A program made the translations under genes and the position numbers. A stretch of DNA of 64,000 bases from Fen-1254 sp963769605 (GTDB lineage Bacteria > Bacteroidota > Ignavibacteria > UBA10030): NCBI GenBank assembly GCA_963769605.1, contig CAVYML010000003.1, positions 496,001 through 560,000 of the forward strand. The letters run 5' to 3'. The notes beneath the pieces were generated by a model, which was not told the DNA's origin, ran no database searches, and worked only from the letters and a program-made list of their open reading frames with translations. Shown here piece after piece: positions 19,554 to 28,670 of the stretch (the first letter of the stretch is position 1; every line of letters begins with the position of its first letter).

Positions 19554-21116
19554 ATGAAAAAGACCAAAAGAATATTATGGGTGGATGACGAAATCGATAT
19601 GCTCCGCCCGCACCTTCGAATTCTGGAACAAAAAGGATACGAAGTCGAGACGGCGACTAATGGCGACGACGCAATAATGCTCGTAAGAACGAAAAAATTT
19701 GATCTTGTCTTTCTCGATGAAATGATGCCCGGAATCGGAGGTCTGCAGACACTCGGTGCTTTGAAGGATCTGGAACCGGCGCTGCCGGTTGTCATGGTAA
19801 CGAAGAATGAGGCGGAGAGTCTGATGGAAGAAGCGATAGGCGGGAAAATCACGGATTACCTGACAAAACCGGTCAATCCGAGTCAGATTCTTCTTGCATG
19901 CAAGAAAATATTCGAATCGAAAGAGATCGGCGACGCTCATGTCTCTCGAAATTATGTTGAAGAATTTCAGACCATCAACGATGTATTGTACGATCCCTTA
20001 AATCAGGAAGAATGGATCGAAATCTATAAAAAAATGACGGAATGGGACAGGGAACTCGATGCACATTCAGATCTTGGACTGCGGCAGACGCTGCTCGATC
20101 AGCGGCGGGAGGCAAATGCAAAATTTGCAAAATATGTCGAGAGTTCCTACAGGAAATGGCTTGAACAGCCGAATCGTGCGATTGCTCTCTCGCCCGATGT
20201 TGTCGAGCGATATGTGTTTCCGCAAATAAACGATTCCTGTTCGCTCTTTTTTATCGTCGTGGATTGTCTTCGGTACGACCAGTGGCTGGTGATGGAACAG
20301 ATGCTGTCGGAATATTTTACGTTCGAGAAAAATTTTTATTTCAGTATCTTGCCTACGGCAACACCGTATTCCCGCAATGCTATTTTCAGCGGGCTGTTTC
20401 CGTCAGAACTTCAAAAACGTTTTCCAGAGATATGGCAGGAGGGGGAAGACGATGAAAGCAGCCGAAACCGATATGAACATGAATTGTTGAACCGGCTTCT
20501 TGAACGAAAATTCACAAAGACCAAAACGGAAGCAAGATATGTAAAGATCTTAGACGCAGAATTTGGAAAACAAATTGAATCGAATATTCTTTCGTATCTT
20601 CCAAACCGGTTAACCGCTATAGTCGTCAATTTTATCGATATGCTGGCGCATGGACGATCCGATTCTCCCATTCTTAAGGAAATTGCTCCGGATGAAGCTG
20701 CCTATCGCACGCTCACGAGATCATGGTTTCAACATTCATCTCTCTTCGGTATGTTAAAAACGCTGAGCCGGCAAAAAAATGTTAAGATCATCCTTACCAC
20801 GGATCATGGAAGCGTGCGCTGCCTGCGCGGTGCAAAAGTTCTCGGGGACCGCGAAGCCTCCGCGAATTTGCGGTTCAAGTACGGACGCAATTTGAAGGTG
20901 GAAGAAAAGAATGCCTTCATTATGAAAAATCCCTCAGAGTATAACCTTCCAAAGGACAGCGTAACGACAAACTACATTATCGCTAAAGAAGATTATTATT
21001 TCGTTTATCCGACGGATTATCATAAGTACTTGAATTATTACCGCGATAGTTTTCAGCACGGAGGAATATCTCTTGAAGAGATGATTCTGCCGATTGTCAA
21101 GATGGAACCAAAATGA
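19554..21116 (+). CDS. porX: PorX-type response regulator with PglZ domain
   Basis: A 520-residue protein; I chose the ATG at 19554 because the receiver begins at once (KRILWVDDE). The receiver (1-125) has phosphoacceptor Asp55 (FLDEMMPG) and the conserved TKP. A helical linker leads to a PglZ/alkaline-phosphatase-like domain (about 205-520) with the motifs VVDCLRYDQW, TATPYSRNAIFSG (the likely nucleophile Thr), TTDHGS and HGGISLEEMILP. PorX regulates type IX secretion in Bacteroidota together with PorY, and its PglZ domain is a metal-dependent phosphoesterase (known for the family). It follows sprA by 45 bases, which ties regulator and machine together, and overlaps tsaE by four bases. Confidence 0.9.
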   Translation: MKKTKRILWVDDEIDMLRPHLRILEQKGYEVETATNGDDAIMLVRTKKFDLVFLDEMMPGIGGLQTLGALKDLEPALPVVMVTKNEAESLMEEAIGGKITDYLTKPVNPSQILLACKKIFESKEIGDAHVSRNYVEEFQTINDVLYDPLNQEEWIEIYKKMTEWDRELDAHSDLGLRQTLLDQRREANAKFAKYVESSYRKWLEQPNRAIALSPDVVERYVFPQINDSCSLFFIVVDCLRYDQWLVMEQMLSEYFTFEKNFYFSILPTATPYSRNAIFSGLFPSELQKRFPEIWQEGEDDESSRNRYEHELLNRLLERKFTKTKTEARYVKILDAEFGKQIESNILSYLPNRLTAIVVNFIDMLAHGRSDSPILKEIAPDEAAYRTLTRSWFQHSSLFGMLKTLSRQKNVKIILTTDHGSVRCLRGAKVLGDREASANLRFKYGRNLKVEEKNAFIMKNPSEYNLPKDSVTTNYIIAKEDYYFVYPTDYHKYLNYYRDSFQHGGISLEEMILPIVKMEPK

Positions 21117-21559
21117 TCGCCGAACAAGCGACGCAATCGGTGCAAGAGACCATTGTGTTTGCACAAACGTTTGCGAGCTTATTGCGGCGCGGAGATATCG
21201 TTGCCATCTACGGCGATCTGGGAAGCGGTAAAACACAGTTTGTCAAAGGGGCATGCAAAGCATTGCATGCTGCATCGTCCATTGTAAGCCCGACGTTCGT
21301 GCTCCTCCATCGGTACGAAGGCCGTGACCATACAGGCAAAGAACTGCTGCTCTACCATCTTGACCTGTATCGTATTCAATCGCCGAACGAAATCTACGAT
21401 CTTGGATACGAAGAATTTTTCGGCGGTGCAGGAATCACCTTCATTGAATGGGCGGAAAAGCTGGGAGAACTTTTGCCGAAACGCCGCTATGATGTGCACT
21501 GTTCTTACGGCGAAAAGGAAAACGAACGCGCCATTAAGATCGAGTTGCTTGAGGAGTAA
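21113..21559 (+). CDS. tsaE: tRNA threonylcarbamoyladenosine synthesis ATPase TsaE
   Basis: A 148-residue P-loop ATPase. TsaE works with TsaB and TsaD to place threonylcarbamoyl on A37 of ANN-decoding tRNAs. The Walker A motif GDLGSGKT is at residues 34-41, followed by the family motifs SPTFVLLHRY and HLDLYRI and, later, FIEWAEKL. The ATG overlaps the porX stop (ATGA) and the next gene is tsaB, the usual partner. Length is normal for the family. Confidence 0.93.
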   Translation: MIAEQATQSVQETIVFAQTFASLLRRGDIVAIYGDLGSGKTQFVKGACKALHAASSIVSPTFVLLHRYEGRDHTGKELLLYHLDLYRIQSPNEIYDLGYEEFFGGAGITFIEWAEKLGELLPKRRYDVHCSYGEKENERAIKIELLEE

Positions 21560-21562
21560 ATT

Positions 21563-22225
21563 GTGGCGATATTAGGCATTGAAACGTCTACAGCAGTTTG
21601 TTCGGCGGGCATGATCGAAGAGAATGGAGGCGTGAAAGAGCTTGCACTTATCGAATCGCACATCCATTCGGAAAAACTGTTGAATCTGATTGAGGAAGTT
21701 TGCAGCGGCTCATTGAAGCTGCTGCAAGGCGTGGCTGTGTCTATCGGGCCGGGTTCCTTTACTGGTCTGCGGATCGGATTGAGTACGGCAAAAGGATTGT
21801 GTTACGGATTGGGCATCCCTCTTTTAACGGTTCCAACATTTAAAGCAATTGCCCGATGTGCTGCACGGAAGAAGGAATGCGATTCCCTTTTGATTTGTCT
21901 GGATGCCAAGCAAGGCGAGTATTATGCGGCATCCTGGCGTAAAGAAGCGCAAGGAAGAGAGCAAGAATCCGCCGTGCAGATTCTTACAATGCCGGACGTA
22001 CTACGTTTGATTCCCGGATCTGCTTTGCTTGTGACCGATTGTCCGGATGCAATGCAGAAGATCGATGCCGTTCTTCAAATTGAAGATGTGCATCAATTCT
22101 GCAGCGGAGCAATAGTTGCCGAGCTTGGAAGGGAAATGCTGGAGAATGGTCAACAGGCCGATGTGGCGTCGTGTGAACCGCTTTATTTAAAAGATTTTAT
22201 CGTTCGGACACGGCTGAAAACATAA
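21563..22225 (+). CDS. tsaB: tRNA threonylcarbamoyladenosine synthesis protein TsaB
   Basis: A 220-residue member of the ASKHA fold. TsaB is the inactive homologue of TsaD and scaffolds the threonylcarbamoyl-transfer complex. It starts at a GTG with GAGGAG just upstream, overlapping the end of tsaE. Recognisable segments are ILGIETSTAVCSAG at the N-terminus and SIGPGSFTGLRIGLSTAKG near residues 62-80. It sits three bases after tsaE, so the two are translated together. Confidence 0.92.
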   Translation: MAILGIETSTAVCSAGMIEENGGVKELALIESHIHSEKLLNLIEEVCSGSLKLLQGVAVSIGPGSFTGLRIGLSTAKGLCYGLGIPLLTVPTFKAIARCAARKKECDSLLICLDAKQGEYYAASWRKEAQGREQESAVQILTMPDVLRLIPGSALLVTDCPDAMQKIDAVLQIEDVHQFCSGAIVAELGREMLENGQQADVASCEPLYLKDFIVRTRLKT

Positions 22226-22305
22226 AAAGAAAAATCCTATTCGTACGAGGCAAAGTTTCGCCCCGACGGATAGGGAAACGGCTTAAAGAATGTGAGGAGA
22301 TTCTT

Positions 22306-23148
22306 ATGGCGTGGTTTAAACGGTCAAAAGAAAATATTTCTTCCGATGGTCAAAAAAAAGATATTCCGGACGGTATGTGGACAAAATGCGACGGCTGCGG
22401 AGAAATTATACATAAAAAGCAACTGGAGCAGAATTATTTTACCTGTGCCAAATGCAACTATCATTTTCGCATCGGCAGCAAAGAGTATTTTGAAATTCTT
22501 TTGGACCACGGAACATTCAAAGAAACAGAAAAAAGAATGCGATCCCTGGATATTCTGGGATTTATCGATACCAAGCCGTATGCGAAGCGAATCGACGAGT
22601 CGATAAAGAAAACAGGTTTGCATGACGCCGTTCGAACCGGGGAGGGAGAAATCAACGGTATTCCTCTTATCATTGCATGCATGGATTTTTCCTTTATAGG
22701 CGGGAGCATGGGATCGGTCGTCGGTGAAAAAATTTCACGTGCGGCCGATCTGGCACGGAGAAAAAAACGTCCGCTGCTTGTAGTATCCTCAAGCGGAGGT
22801 GCACGAATGCAGGAAGCTGCTCTTTCGCTCATGCAGATGGCAAAGACAAGCGCAAAAATAGCACAGCTTTCCGATGCCGGAATACCGTATATTGCTGTTC
22901 TCGCCGATCCCACAGCGGGCGGTGTAACGGCGAGTTTTGCCATGCTGGGGGATGTTCAAATTGCCGAACCATCTGCATTTATCGGTTTTGCAGGCCCGCG
23001 CGTTATCAAGCAAACTATCGGCAAAGACCTGCCGAAAGGATTTCAACGGTCGGAATTCCAGCTGGAAAAAGGGTTTGTGGATATGGTGGTGCATCGCAAA
23101 GAATTAAAACAGACCATTACAAAAGTTTTACAGCATCTGAATCCGTAA
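22306..23148 (+). CDS. accD: Acetyl-CoA carboxylase carboxyltransferase, beta subunit
   Basis: A 280-residue protein. AccD with AccA moves the carboxyl group from biotin to acetyl-CoA, giving malonyl-CoA for fatty-acid synthesis. A zinc ribbon is formed by Cys28, Cys31, Cys47 and Cys50. The crotonase-type core follows, with SSSGGARMQEAALSLMQMAKT and the oxyanion segment DPTAGGVTASFAMLGD. Length is normal. The start has a strong TGAGGAG ribosome site at 22292-22298. About 80 bases separate it from tsaB, so it may have its own promoter. panC follows 10 bases later. Confidence 0.94.
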   Translation: MAWFKRSKENISSDGQKKDIPDGMWTKCDGCGEIIHKKQLEQNYFTCAKCNYHFRIGSKEYFEILLDHGTFKETEKRMRSLDILGFIDTKPYAKRIDESIKKTGLHDAVRTGEGEINGIPLIIACMDFSFIGGSMGSVVGEKISRAADLARRKKRPLLVVSSSGGARMQEAALSLMQMAKTSAKIAQLSDAGIPYIAVLADPTAGGVTASFAMLGDVQIAEPSAFIGFAGPRVIKQTIGKDLPKGFQRSEFQLEKGFVDMVVHRKELKQTITKVLQHLNP

Positions 23149-23158
23149 GGCTCCTATC

Positions 23159-24013
23159 GTGGCTCTTCAAGTTATTCACTCAACTCAGGAAATGCAGCAA
23201 GCATCCGATCAATTACATCTGTCGCGCAAGAAAATTGCACTCGTTCCAACGATGGGGTATCTGCATGCCGGGCACGTCAGCCTGTTCAAACTTGCGCGTG
23301 CACATGCCGATATCGTTGCTGCGACAATTTTTGTCAACCCCACGCAATTTGGTCCGAACGAGGATTACAACCGTTATCCGCGCGACTTTGAGCACGACCG
23401 TTTTCTGGCTGGAGAAGCAGGCGTCGATATCGTTTTTGCCCCGTCCGACGGAGAAATGTATGCGCCGGGGTACGCCAGTTATGTCGAAGTAGAACATGTC
23501 TCTAAAATCTTCGAAGGCGCTTTCCGTCCGACCCATTTTCGCGGTGTAACGACCATTGTAGCGAAATTTTTCAATATCGTACGGCCTCAAACCGCTCTCT
23601 TCGGCCAGAAAGATGCGCAACAGGCCTTTCTCTTAAAAAAAATGACGCACGATTTAAACTTTAATATTGAAATTCTCGTTGCACCCATTATCCGGGAAAC
23701 GGACGGCCTGGCTATGAGTTCGCGCAACGCCTATCTGTCAAAAACGGAACGGCAGCAGGCGCTTGTTCTCTCACAGTCGCTTTTCCATGCACAAAAGCGT
23801 ATAACGGAAGGCGAACGGAATTGTAATCTGATTGTAAATGAAATGAAAAACATCATTCTCTCCGGTCGGCCTTCACAGATTGATTATATAGCCTGCGTCG
23901 ATCCTGCGACGTTCGAGATTCTTCCGAATGCAGCCAAGCCGCAGATCCTTTTTCTCCTTGCCGTTCGTTTCGGGCCGACACGTCTTATCGATAATATTCT
24001 TATCACTCTTTAA
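23159..24013 (+). CDS. panC: Pantothenate synthetase
   Basis: A 284-residue ligase that joins pantoate and beta-alanine using ATP, the last step of pantothenate synthesis. Signature parts are VPTMGYLHAGH at residues 29-39 (the HxGH nucleotide site), FVNPTQFGPNEDYNRYPR, THFRGVTTIVAKFFNI, FGQKDAQQ and the DGLAMSSRN segment. The chosen start is a GTG; MALQVIH matches the usual short N-terminus. It probably shares a transcript with accD, 10 bases upstream. Confidence 0.94.
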   Translation: MALQVIHSTQEMQQASDQLHLSRKKIALVPTMGYLHAGHVSLFKLARAHADIVAATIFVNPTQFGPNEDYNRYPRDFEHDRFLAGEAGVDIVFAPSDGEMYAPGYASYVEVEHVSKIFEGAFRPTHFRGVTTIVAKFFNIVRPQTALFGQKDAQQAFLLKKMTHDLNFNIEILVAPIIRETDGLAMSSRNAYLSKTERQQALVLSQSLFHAQKRITEGERNCNLIVNEMKNIILSGRPSQIDYIACVDPATFEILPNAAKPQILFLLAVRFGPTRLIDNILITL

Positions 24014-24022
24014 AAAAATAAA

Positions 24023-24787
24023 ATGACATCTCATCCTCCGAATATGCATCTCTTCACAGTTATTATGGCTGCGGGAAAGGGAACCCGCATGAAAGATCCC
24101 GGCAAAGCAAAAGTAATGTATGAAGTTTTGGGGAAACCGATGATTCATTATGTGCTGGATGTTGCTTCTGCCGTGCATTCGTACCGCGTTCTTGCGATTG
24201 TCGGTTACCGTCGGGATGCTGTTATTGCTTACATCGAGCGTTTCCACCCGAATGTGGAAATTGTCGTTCAGGCGGAACAGCTCGGGACAGGGCACGCAAT
24301 CATGCAGACGCAAAACCTTTTGTCGGAATGTGTCGGCAATGTCGTTATTCTCTCCGGTGATGTGCCTCTCCTGACGGCATACAGCATACAGCGCCTCATC
24401 GATCATCATCTGCAATCTCAAGCTTCGGCCACGATCCTTACCGCGCGATATGACGATCCGACAGGGTACGGCAGAATCATCCGCAATCACGGCGGCTCCG
24501 TAAAAAAAATAGTCGAGCAAAAGGACGCGACGGCGGAAGAAAAAGCCGTCCATGAAATCAATTCCGGCATCTATGTTTTTGATTGCCGAAAATTGTTCGA
24601 TGCGCTCAAGACTCTTCAGCCGAATAATGTTCAAAAAGAATATTATTTGACCGATGTCTTCGAATATTTTTGGAATCAACAATGGGTTATCAACGCTCTT
24701 CCGGCGGAACATCCGGACGAAATTAAGGGTGTGAATACGCTCGAACAGTTGGAAGAAGTCCGGAAAGTTCTGCTTTCCCGATTATGA
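24023..24787 (+). CDS. GlmU-like sugar nucleotidyltransferase, uridyltransferase domain only
   Basis: A 254-residue nucleotidyltransferase. The N-terminal motif MAAGKGTRM (about 15-23), the KVMYEVLGKP segment, AEQLGTGHA and LSGDVPLL follow the pyrophosphorylase half of GlmU, which makes UDP-N-acetylglucosamine. The left-handed beta-helix acetyltransferase half is missing; the protein ends after the NTP-transferase fold. It may therefore be a monofunctional UDP-GlcNAc (or related sugar) pyrophosphorylase, with acetylation done elsewhere. The ATG at 24044 is an alternative start; neither has a clear ribosome site. It follows panC by nine bases. Confidence 0.82.
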   Translation: MTSHPPNMHLFTVIMAAGKGTRMKDPGKAKVMYEVLGKPMIHYVLDVASAVHSYRVLAIVGYRRDAVIAYIERFHPNVEIVVQAEQLGTGHAIMQTQNLLSECVGNVVILSGDVPLLTAYSIQRLIDHHLQSQASATILTARYDDPTGYGRIIRNHGGSVKKIVEQKDATAEEKAVHEINSGIYVFDCRKLFDALKTLQPNNVQKEYYLTDVFEYFWNQQWVINALPAEHPDEIKGVNTLEQLEEVRKVLLSRL

Positions 24788-24814
24788 CATCTCTTTGATA
24801 GAAAGGAAAGAACT

Positions 24815-26302
24815 ATGTCGGCCATCCTTCGAAGATTTTGGGAAAAACACCCGCTCGCATCGATTCTGCTCGTTGCTTTACTGCCGAGGCTTATCGCCGC
24901 ATTTTTTTCTAAAGGATATGGCATGCACGATGATCATTTCGGACCCATCGAACAGCCGTTCATCATCATGCATGACCATTCGTACTGGGATGACCGCTCC
25001 GGCGTCCACGGGCACAGCATTGTCTACCCTGCCATCCATTTTGTTTTATTCAGGGGAATGCAGGCAGTGGGCATGCAGGACCCTCAGGATAAAATGCTGG
25101 TTGTGCGCCTGCTCCATGCATTGTACTCGCTGCTGATTGTTTACTTCGGCTACCGCATTGCTGAAAGGTTCTCTTCGCGCGAGACGGCGAAAAAAGCAGG
25201 ATTGCTGCTTGCCCTTTTTTGGCCTTTGCCGTTTATCAGCGTCCATAATCTGATCGAAGTGGTTTGCATTCCGCCGATGATGGCCGGGTTGTATTATATC
25301 ATGCGCTCGGATGAGAAAAGGAAATTCGCATTTTATGCAGGGCTTTGTTTCGGGTTATCGTTTGTGTTTCGCTACCAGACATTGATTGTTGTCAGTACCG
25401 TCGGGCTAATCCTGCTTTTACGAAAACAATGGAAGGAAACTCTGCTGCTGGCGGCGGGATCATTACTTTGTGCCACACTGATCCAGGGTTCAGCAGATAT
25501 CTTTGCTTGGGGATATCCTTATGCAGCGTTTATAGAATATTTCCGGTATAATTCGACCCACAGCATGGATTATACAGTCGGCCCATGGTATAATTATGCC
25601 CTGCTTCTTCTGGGCGCCTTTATTCCTCCAACGAGTTTTTTCCTCTTCTATGGCTGGATCAAAAACTGGAAAAAAACCTCAATCGTTTTCTTTTCCACTC
25701 TGGCGTTCTTTGTTTTTCTCTCCTATTTCCCGAATAAGCAGGAACGGTTTGTCTTCACCGTAGTACCGCCTATTTTTCTTCTCAGTGTGATCGGATGGAT
25801 GGAGGCCACGGCGGTATCCGAATTCTGGCAGAAACATAGAAAAGTAGTCAGGACGCTGTGGATTTGGTTCTGGATTATGAATTTTGTTCTCTTGATACCG
25901 TTTTCTATTTATTATTCAAAACGATCGCGTTGTGAATCGATGTATTATTTTTACGGAAAGAAAATTACGGGACTTGTGCTGGTTGGAGGCAATGTCGGAA
26001 CCATTCAGCCGCCGCAATTCTATTCCGATCAGTACGTAAAAAACCTTTTTCAGATCGAAAGCGATGCCGACATTCAGCCGGTTGCGCAGCAATTACGGTG
26101 TGCAGCAGTACAGCCAAATTATGCAATACTCTGGGGGATCGAAGATGTCGATGCACGGCATGCACGGATGGAAAACGCAATGGGGCAGAAACTTATTTTT
26201 GAAAAGCAGATTGATCCGAGCTTTCTGGACGATGTTTTTTATCGGTTGAATCCGAAACACAATAAAAATCAATCGGCTTTCATTTATAGGATTGAACAAT
26301 AA
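24815..26302 (+). CDS. Multi-span membrane glycosyltransferase (GT39/GT22-like)
   Basis: A 495-residue integral membrane protein with about nine hydrophobic spans. The first periplasmic loop after span one carries an acidic motif, MHDDHFGPIEQ, as in lipid-dependent GT-C transferases. A later motif PNKQERFVFTVVPPI resembles the loop of the Alg9/PIG-B (GT22) group. Such enzymes take a sugar from a polyprenyl-phosphate donor and add it to a glycan or lipid outside the membrane. Donor and acceptor cannot be read from the sequence. It begins 27 bases after the nucleotidyltransferase with GAAAGGAAAG upstream, so the two may act in one envelope-sugar pathway (inference). Confidence 0.75.
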   Translation: MSAILRRFWEKHPLASILLVALLPRLIAAFFSKGYGMHDDHFGPIEQPFIIMHDHSYWDDRSGVHGHSIVYPAIHFVLFRGMQAVGMQDPQDKMLVVRLLHALYSLLIVYFGYRIAERFSSRETAKKAGLLLALFWPLPFISVHNLIEVVCIPPMMAGLYYIMRSDEKRKFAFYAGLCFGLSFVFRYQTLIVVSTVGLILLLRKQWKETLLLAAGSLLCATLIQGSADIFAWGYPYAAFIEYFRYNSTHSMDYTVGPWYNYALLLLGAFIPPTSFFLFYGWIKNWKKTSIVFFSTLAFFVFLSYFPNKQERFVFTVVPPIFLLSVIGWMEATAVSEFWQKHRKVVRTLWIWFWIMNFVLLIPFSIYYSKRSRCESMYYFYGKKITGLVLVGGNVGTIQPPQFYSDQYVKNLFQIESDADIQPVAQQLRCAAVQPNYAILWGIEDVDARHARMENAMGQKLIFEKQIDPSFLDDVFYRLNPKHNKNQSAFIYRIEQ

Positions 26303-26587
26303 TTTGACAACTGCTCAGCGGGTCATAATTTTATAGTTATTTCTTATTCGGATTTTTTTTATTCTCCTTTAAGAGCTGCATGAGATTGCCAAGTTCAAAT
26401 ATAATCTTGAGACGCAGACGAATTGACTCGGATCTTTACAGGCCTTCCATCCGCTTCATCCTGAAGAAGTTCTCAAAGGGATTCCTTTCTTATCAGCATG
26501 GGAAGTGAACACAGATTAGCGGATAACGGCCGGACGGATTTTGCAAGTGGCTGAGGCAAAATTTTAAGGTTATTTTCGAGAGCTGAA

Positions 26588-27292
26588 TTAAAACCCCGGA
26601 CTCTCCGCTGCTATTTCCTGTAGATAAGCTCTTATTTCAGCGGGAATAGATTTCTCTGAATACGGATTTCCAACGGGACTTTGATTAAATATTGTTTGAT
26701 AAAGCACACACGCTGCCAGATATGTTCCCTCCATGGTCGGATGTCCGTCCTGATTATACAGTACAAGTTCGGGCTTGCCGCGGATAGAGCGTGCGAAGGA
26801 TAGTCCCGCTGGGGCTACCTTGACGTCTAATTCCTTCCCGACAGCTAAATAGGATGCTGCCAGGTTTTCCGTTGTGACTCCAATCTTTCGACTATCGGGT
26901 CGTTCCCATGTCATGAGAAGGATGGTCTTCGCACCGCTGCGTCGGATTTCCTCATCGAACTTTCTGGCATAGTCGTAGAACTTTTTCTGATTAATGACTG
27001 GGATTTGGCTTTGTTCCTGCAAAACGACATAGTCCCATTTGCCCTCACGAATCATTCGGGCGGCATTGCCATCAGTCCAATGTTTTTCAAGGGTATACCC
27101 ACCCGCAGCAATACATACTGTTTCAGTTGAAGGTGCCAGCCCTTTCAATTGTTTGTCCAGACCGCCGTTGATCATCGTGAAACTGTTGCCGATGAACAGT
27201 ATGCGTGTGGATACTTGACTGTTGCTGATTTCCAAAGCCGACAGAGCCAGGCAAACGATAAGTGAAAATCTCTTGAATTTGCTTGCTTTCAT
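26588..27292 (-). CDS. Secreted SGNH/GDSL-type hydrolase
   Basis: A 234-residue protein with a signal peptide (about 1-25: basic start, then LIVCLALSAL). The SGNH block I motif is FIGNSFT with likely nucleophile Ser37. A later block reads YVVLQEQSQIP, and a C-terminal QDGHPTMEGTYLAA supplies the Asp-His pair. Family members are esterases or lipases that often act on acylated carbohydrates; the substrate here cannot be told. It stands alone on the minus strand, with about 285 bases on one side and more than 500 on the other. Confidence 0.8.
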   Translation of the reverse strand: MKASKFKRFSLIVCLALSALEISNSQVSTRILFIGNSFTMINGGLDKQLKGLAPSTETVCIAAGGYTLEKHWTDGNAARMIREGKWDYVVLQEQSQIPVINQKKFYDYARKFDEEIRRSGAKTILLMTWERPDSRKIGVTTENLAASYLAVGKELDVKVAPAGLSFARSIRGKPELVLYNQDGHPTMEGTYLAACVLYQTIFNQSPVGNPYSEKSIPAEIRAYLQEIAAESPGF

Positions 27293-27822
27293 AATTCGAC
27301 CTCAAACCTTCTAAGAGAATTTGAAAGATTCTTTTAAATATTGCTGATTCAGTTGTTTGCTCATTAATGTGAAATGATACGGCAAATATGCAGCGATGTC
27401 AAGTTAAACGCCATCTTTCTTATGCCACAATCTGGAAGGAAATGTAGAAAGGAGAATTGAGATGAATGAACAAGATTAAGAAGAGCTTAGTCCCTTCTAC
27501 TCTAAGATAGGAGAGGAATCAATGTCGAGTAAAGGGTCACCTCGATTTAAGCAGGTAAAGGGGTTTTCATTTCTGGAATAAAAAGGTCTTTTATGGATAA
27601 TTTTCCTGTTGAGGGAACGCTTGCATCTCACCACGGCAATAGATAAATTCCAACCATTGAAGCAGCGGTTAAGTCCTCTCAGGACGGTATCGTTGTAGGG
27701 GCACATTTCCGAAAGAGTGCGATTCAATCTTTAAATTTCGATCACGGCTGTAATGAACTTCGTTTACCAGGATTAAGCACGGATAAAATCCTTGATATGA
27801 GACGGCGAGAATCATTACTAAA
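27293..27822. other. Intergenic region with no supported gene
   Basis: No frame here looks coding. The first part (27300-27400) is AT-rich and probably holds the promoter of the SGNH hydrolase gene. I see no terminal repeats or transposase motif that would mark an insertion sequence. Confidence 0.4.
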
Positions 27823-28448
27823 ATGAAACGGTCAACCCTCAAAAAACTTTTTTTTCTTATTCTTGCTCCTTACATCATAGGTGGACGCAAGTTGACAGTT
27901 CGTTTGATGAATATTCCGTCGGCTTTGGAGGCGGGCAGGATGCTGCCTATGATTGCACAGGAGGTAACATTTATCGAAATTCATTTGAAGATGTCGGAGT
28001 AAAAGTAACGCACAAATTTGAAGCACCGTTCAGGGCAGGGTTAAGCACCTCTATCATTTCGGAAGAGGGAAGCAATCCGGTGGATAGAAGAACGTTAATC
28101 ATTCCGTATCCGGATCTCGCTCTTGATCTCAAATATTTTTCACTTGGCACAACCGGTCTCCGACTCGGATCAGAAGATGATATCTACGGGGAGGTCTCAT
28201 TTTTAAATCAGGTCCCTTTTGGCTCTGGTAAAGGTTTCGCTCATTGTGGGGTTAGTTTGAAGCCAACGAAGGACACGCGGCTTTGGTTAGGCATAAATAG
28301 CGGCCCCTATTATGCGGCAGGGTTTGCTGGACAATTCGATTTTCCAATATCCGCCAATCACTTCTTATATATCAATGGTCGCACTGGAAATATTGGAGGT
28401 GTCTCCGAATATGGTTTCTCGGTTGGCATGCGAGTACGGGTATATTAA
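27823..28448 (+). CDS. Secreted beta-rich protein of unknown function, frameshifted
   Basis: The ATG at 27823 opens a good signal peptide (MKRSTLKKLFFLILAPYIIG) in one frame. The downstream frame, open from about 27880 to 28448, gives a coherent beta-rich product beginning WTQVDSSFDEYSVGFGGG and ending GFSVGMRVRVY, with a terminal aromatic residue as in outer-membrane barrels. One missing base between about 27848 (an eight-T run) and 27885 would join them into about 208 residues. I do not recognise the family. A shorter GTG start at 28080 exists but would cut off half of the similar-looking sequence. Frame break real or artefact: unknown. Confidence 0.55.
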
Positions 28449-28670
28449 AGTGAAAACGAAATTCAAAAGGATAATCTAGTGTGAGTATCCATCGCAGTAT
28501 CCAAAGTAACGAACTCACAACGTAGCGAGGACAGGAGCGAGTAACCAAAATCAGAGGATTTCCGGGAGTAAGACACCGCTATTATTTATTCTATCAAATA
28601 TTTCAAATTCCTCCTTGAAGATTTCTTTTCCTTCAAATGATTTTTAAATAACCTTGTAATTTCTTGATCG

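Noticed and set aside
27497..27727. Minus-strand 76-codon frame, considered as a transposase remnant
   Set aside because: No DDE, HTH or terminal repeats are visible, and I could not tie it to any family.
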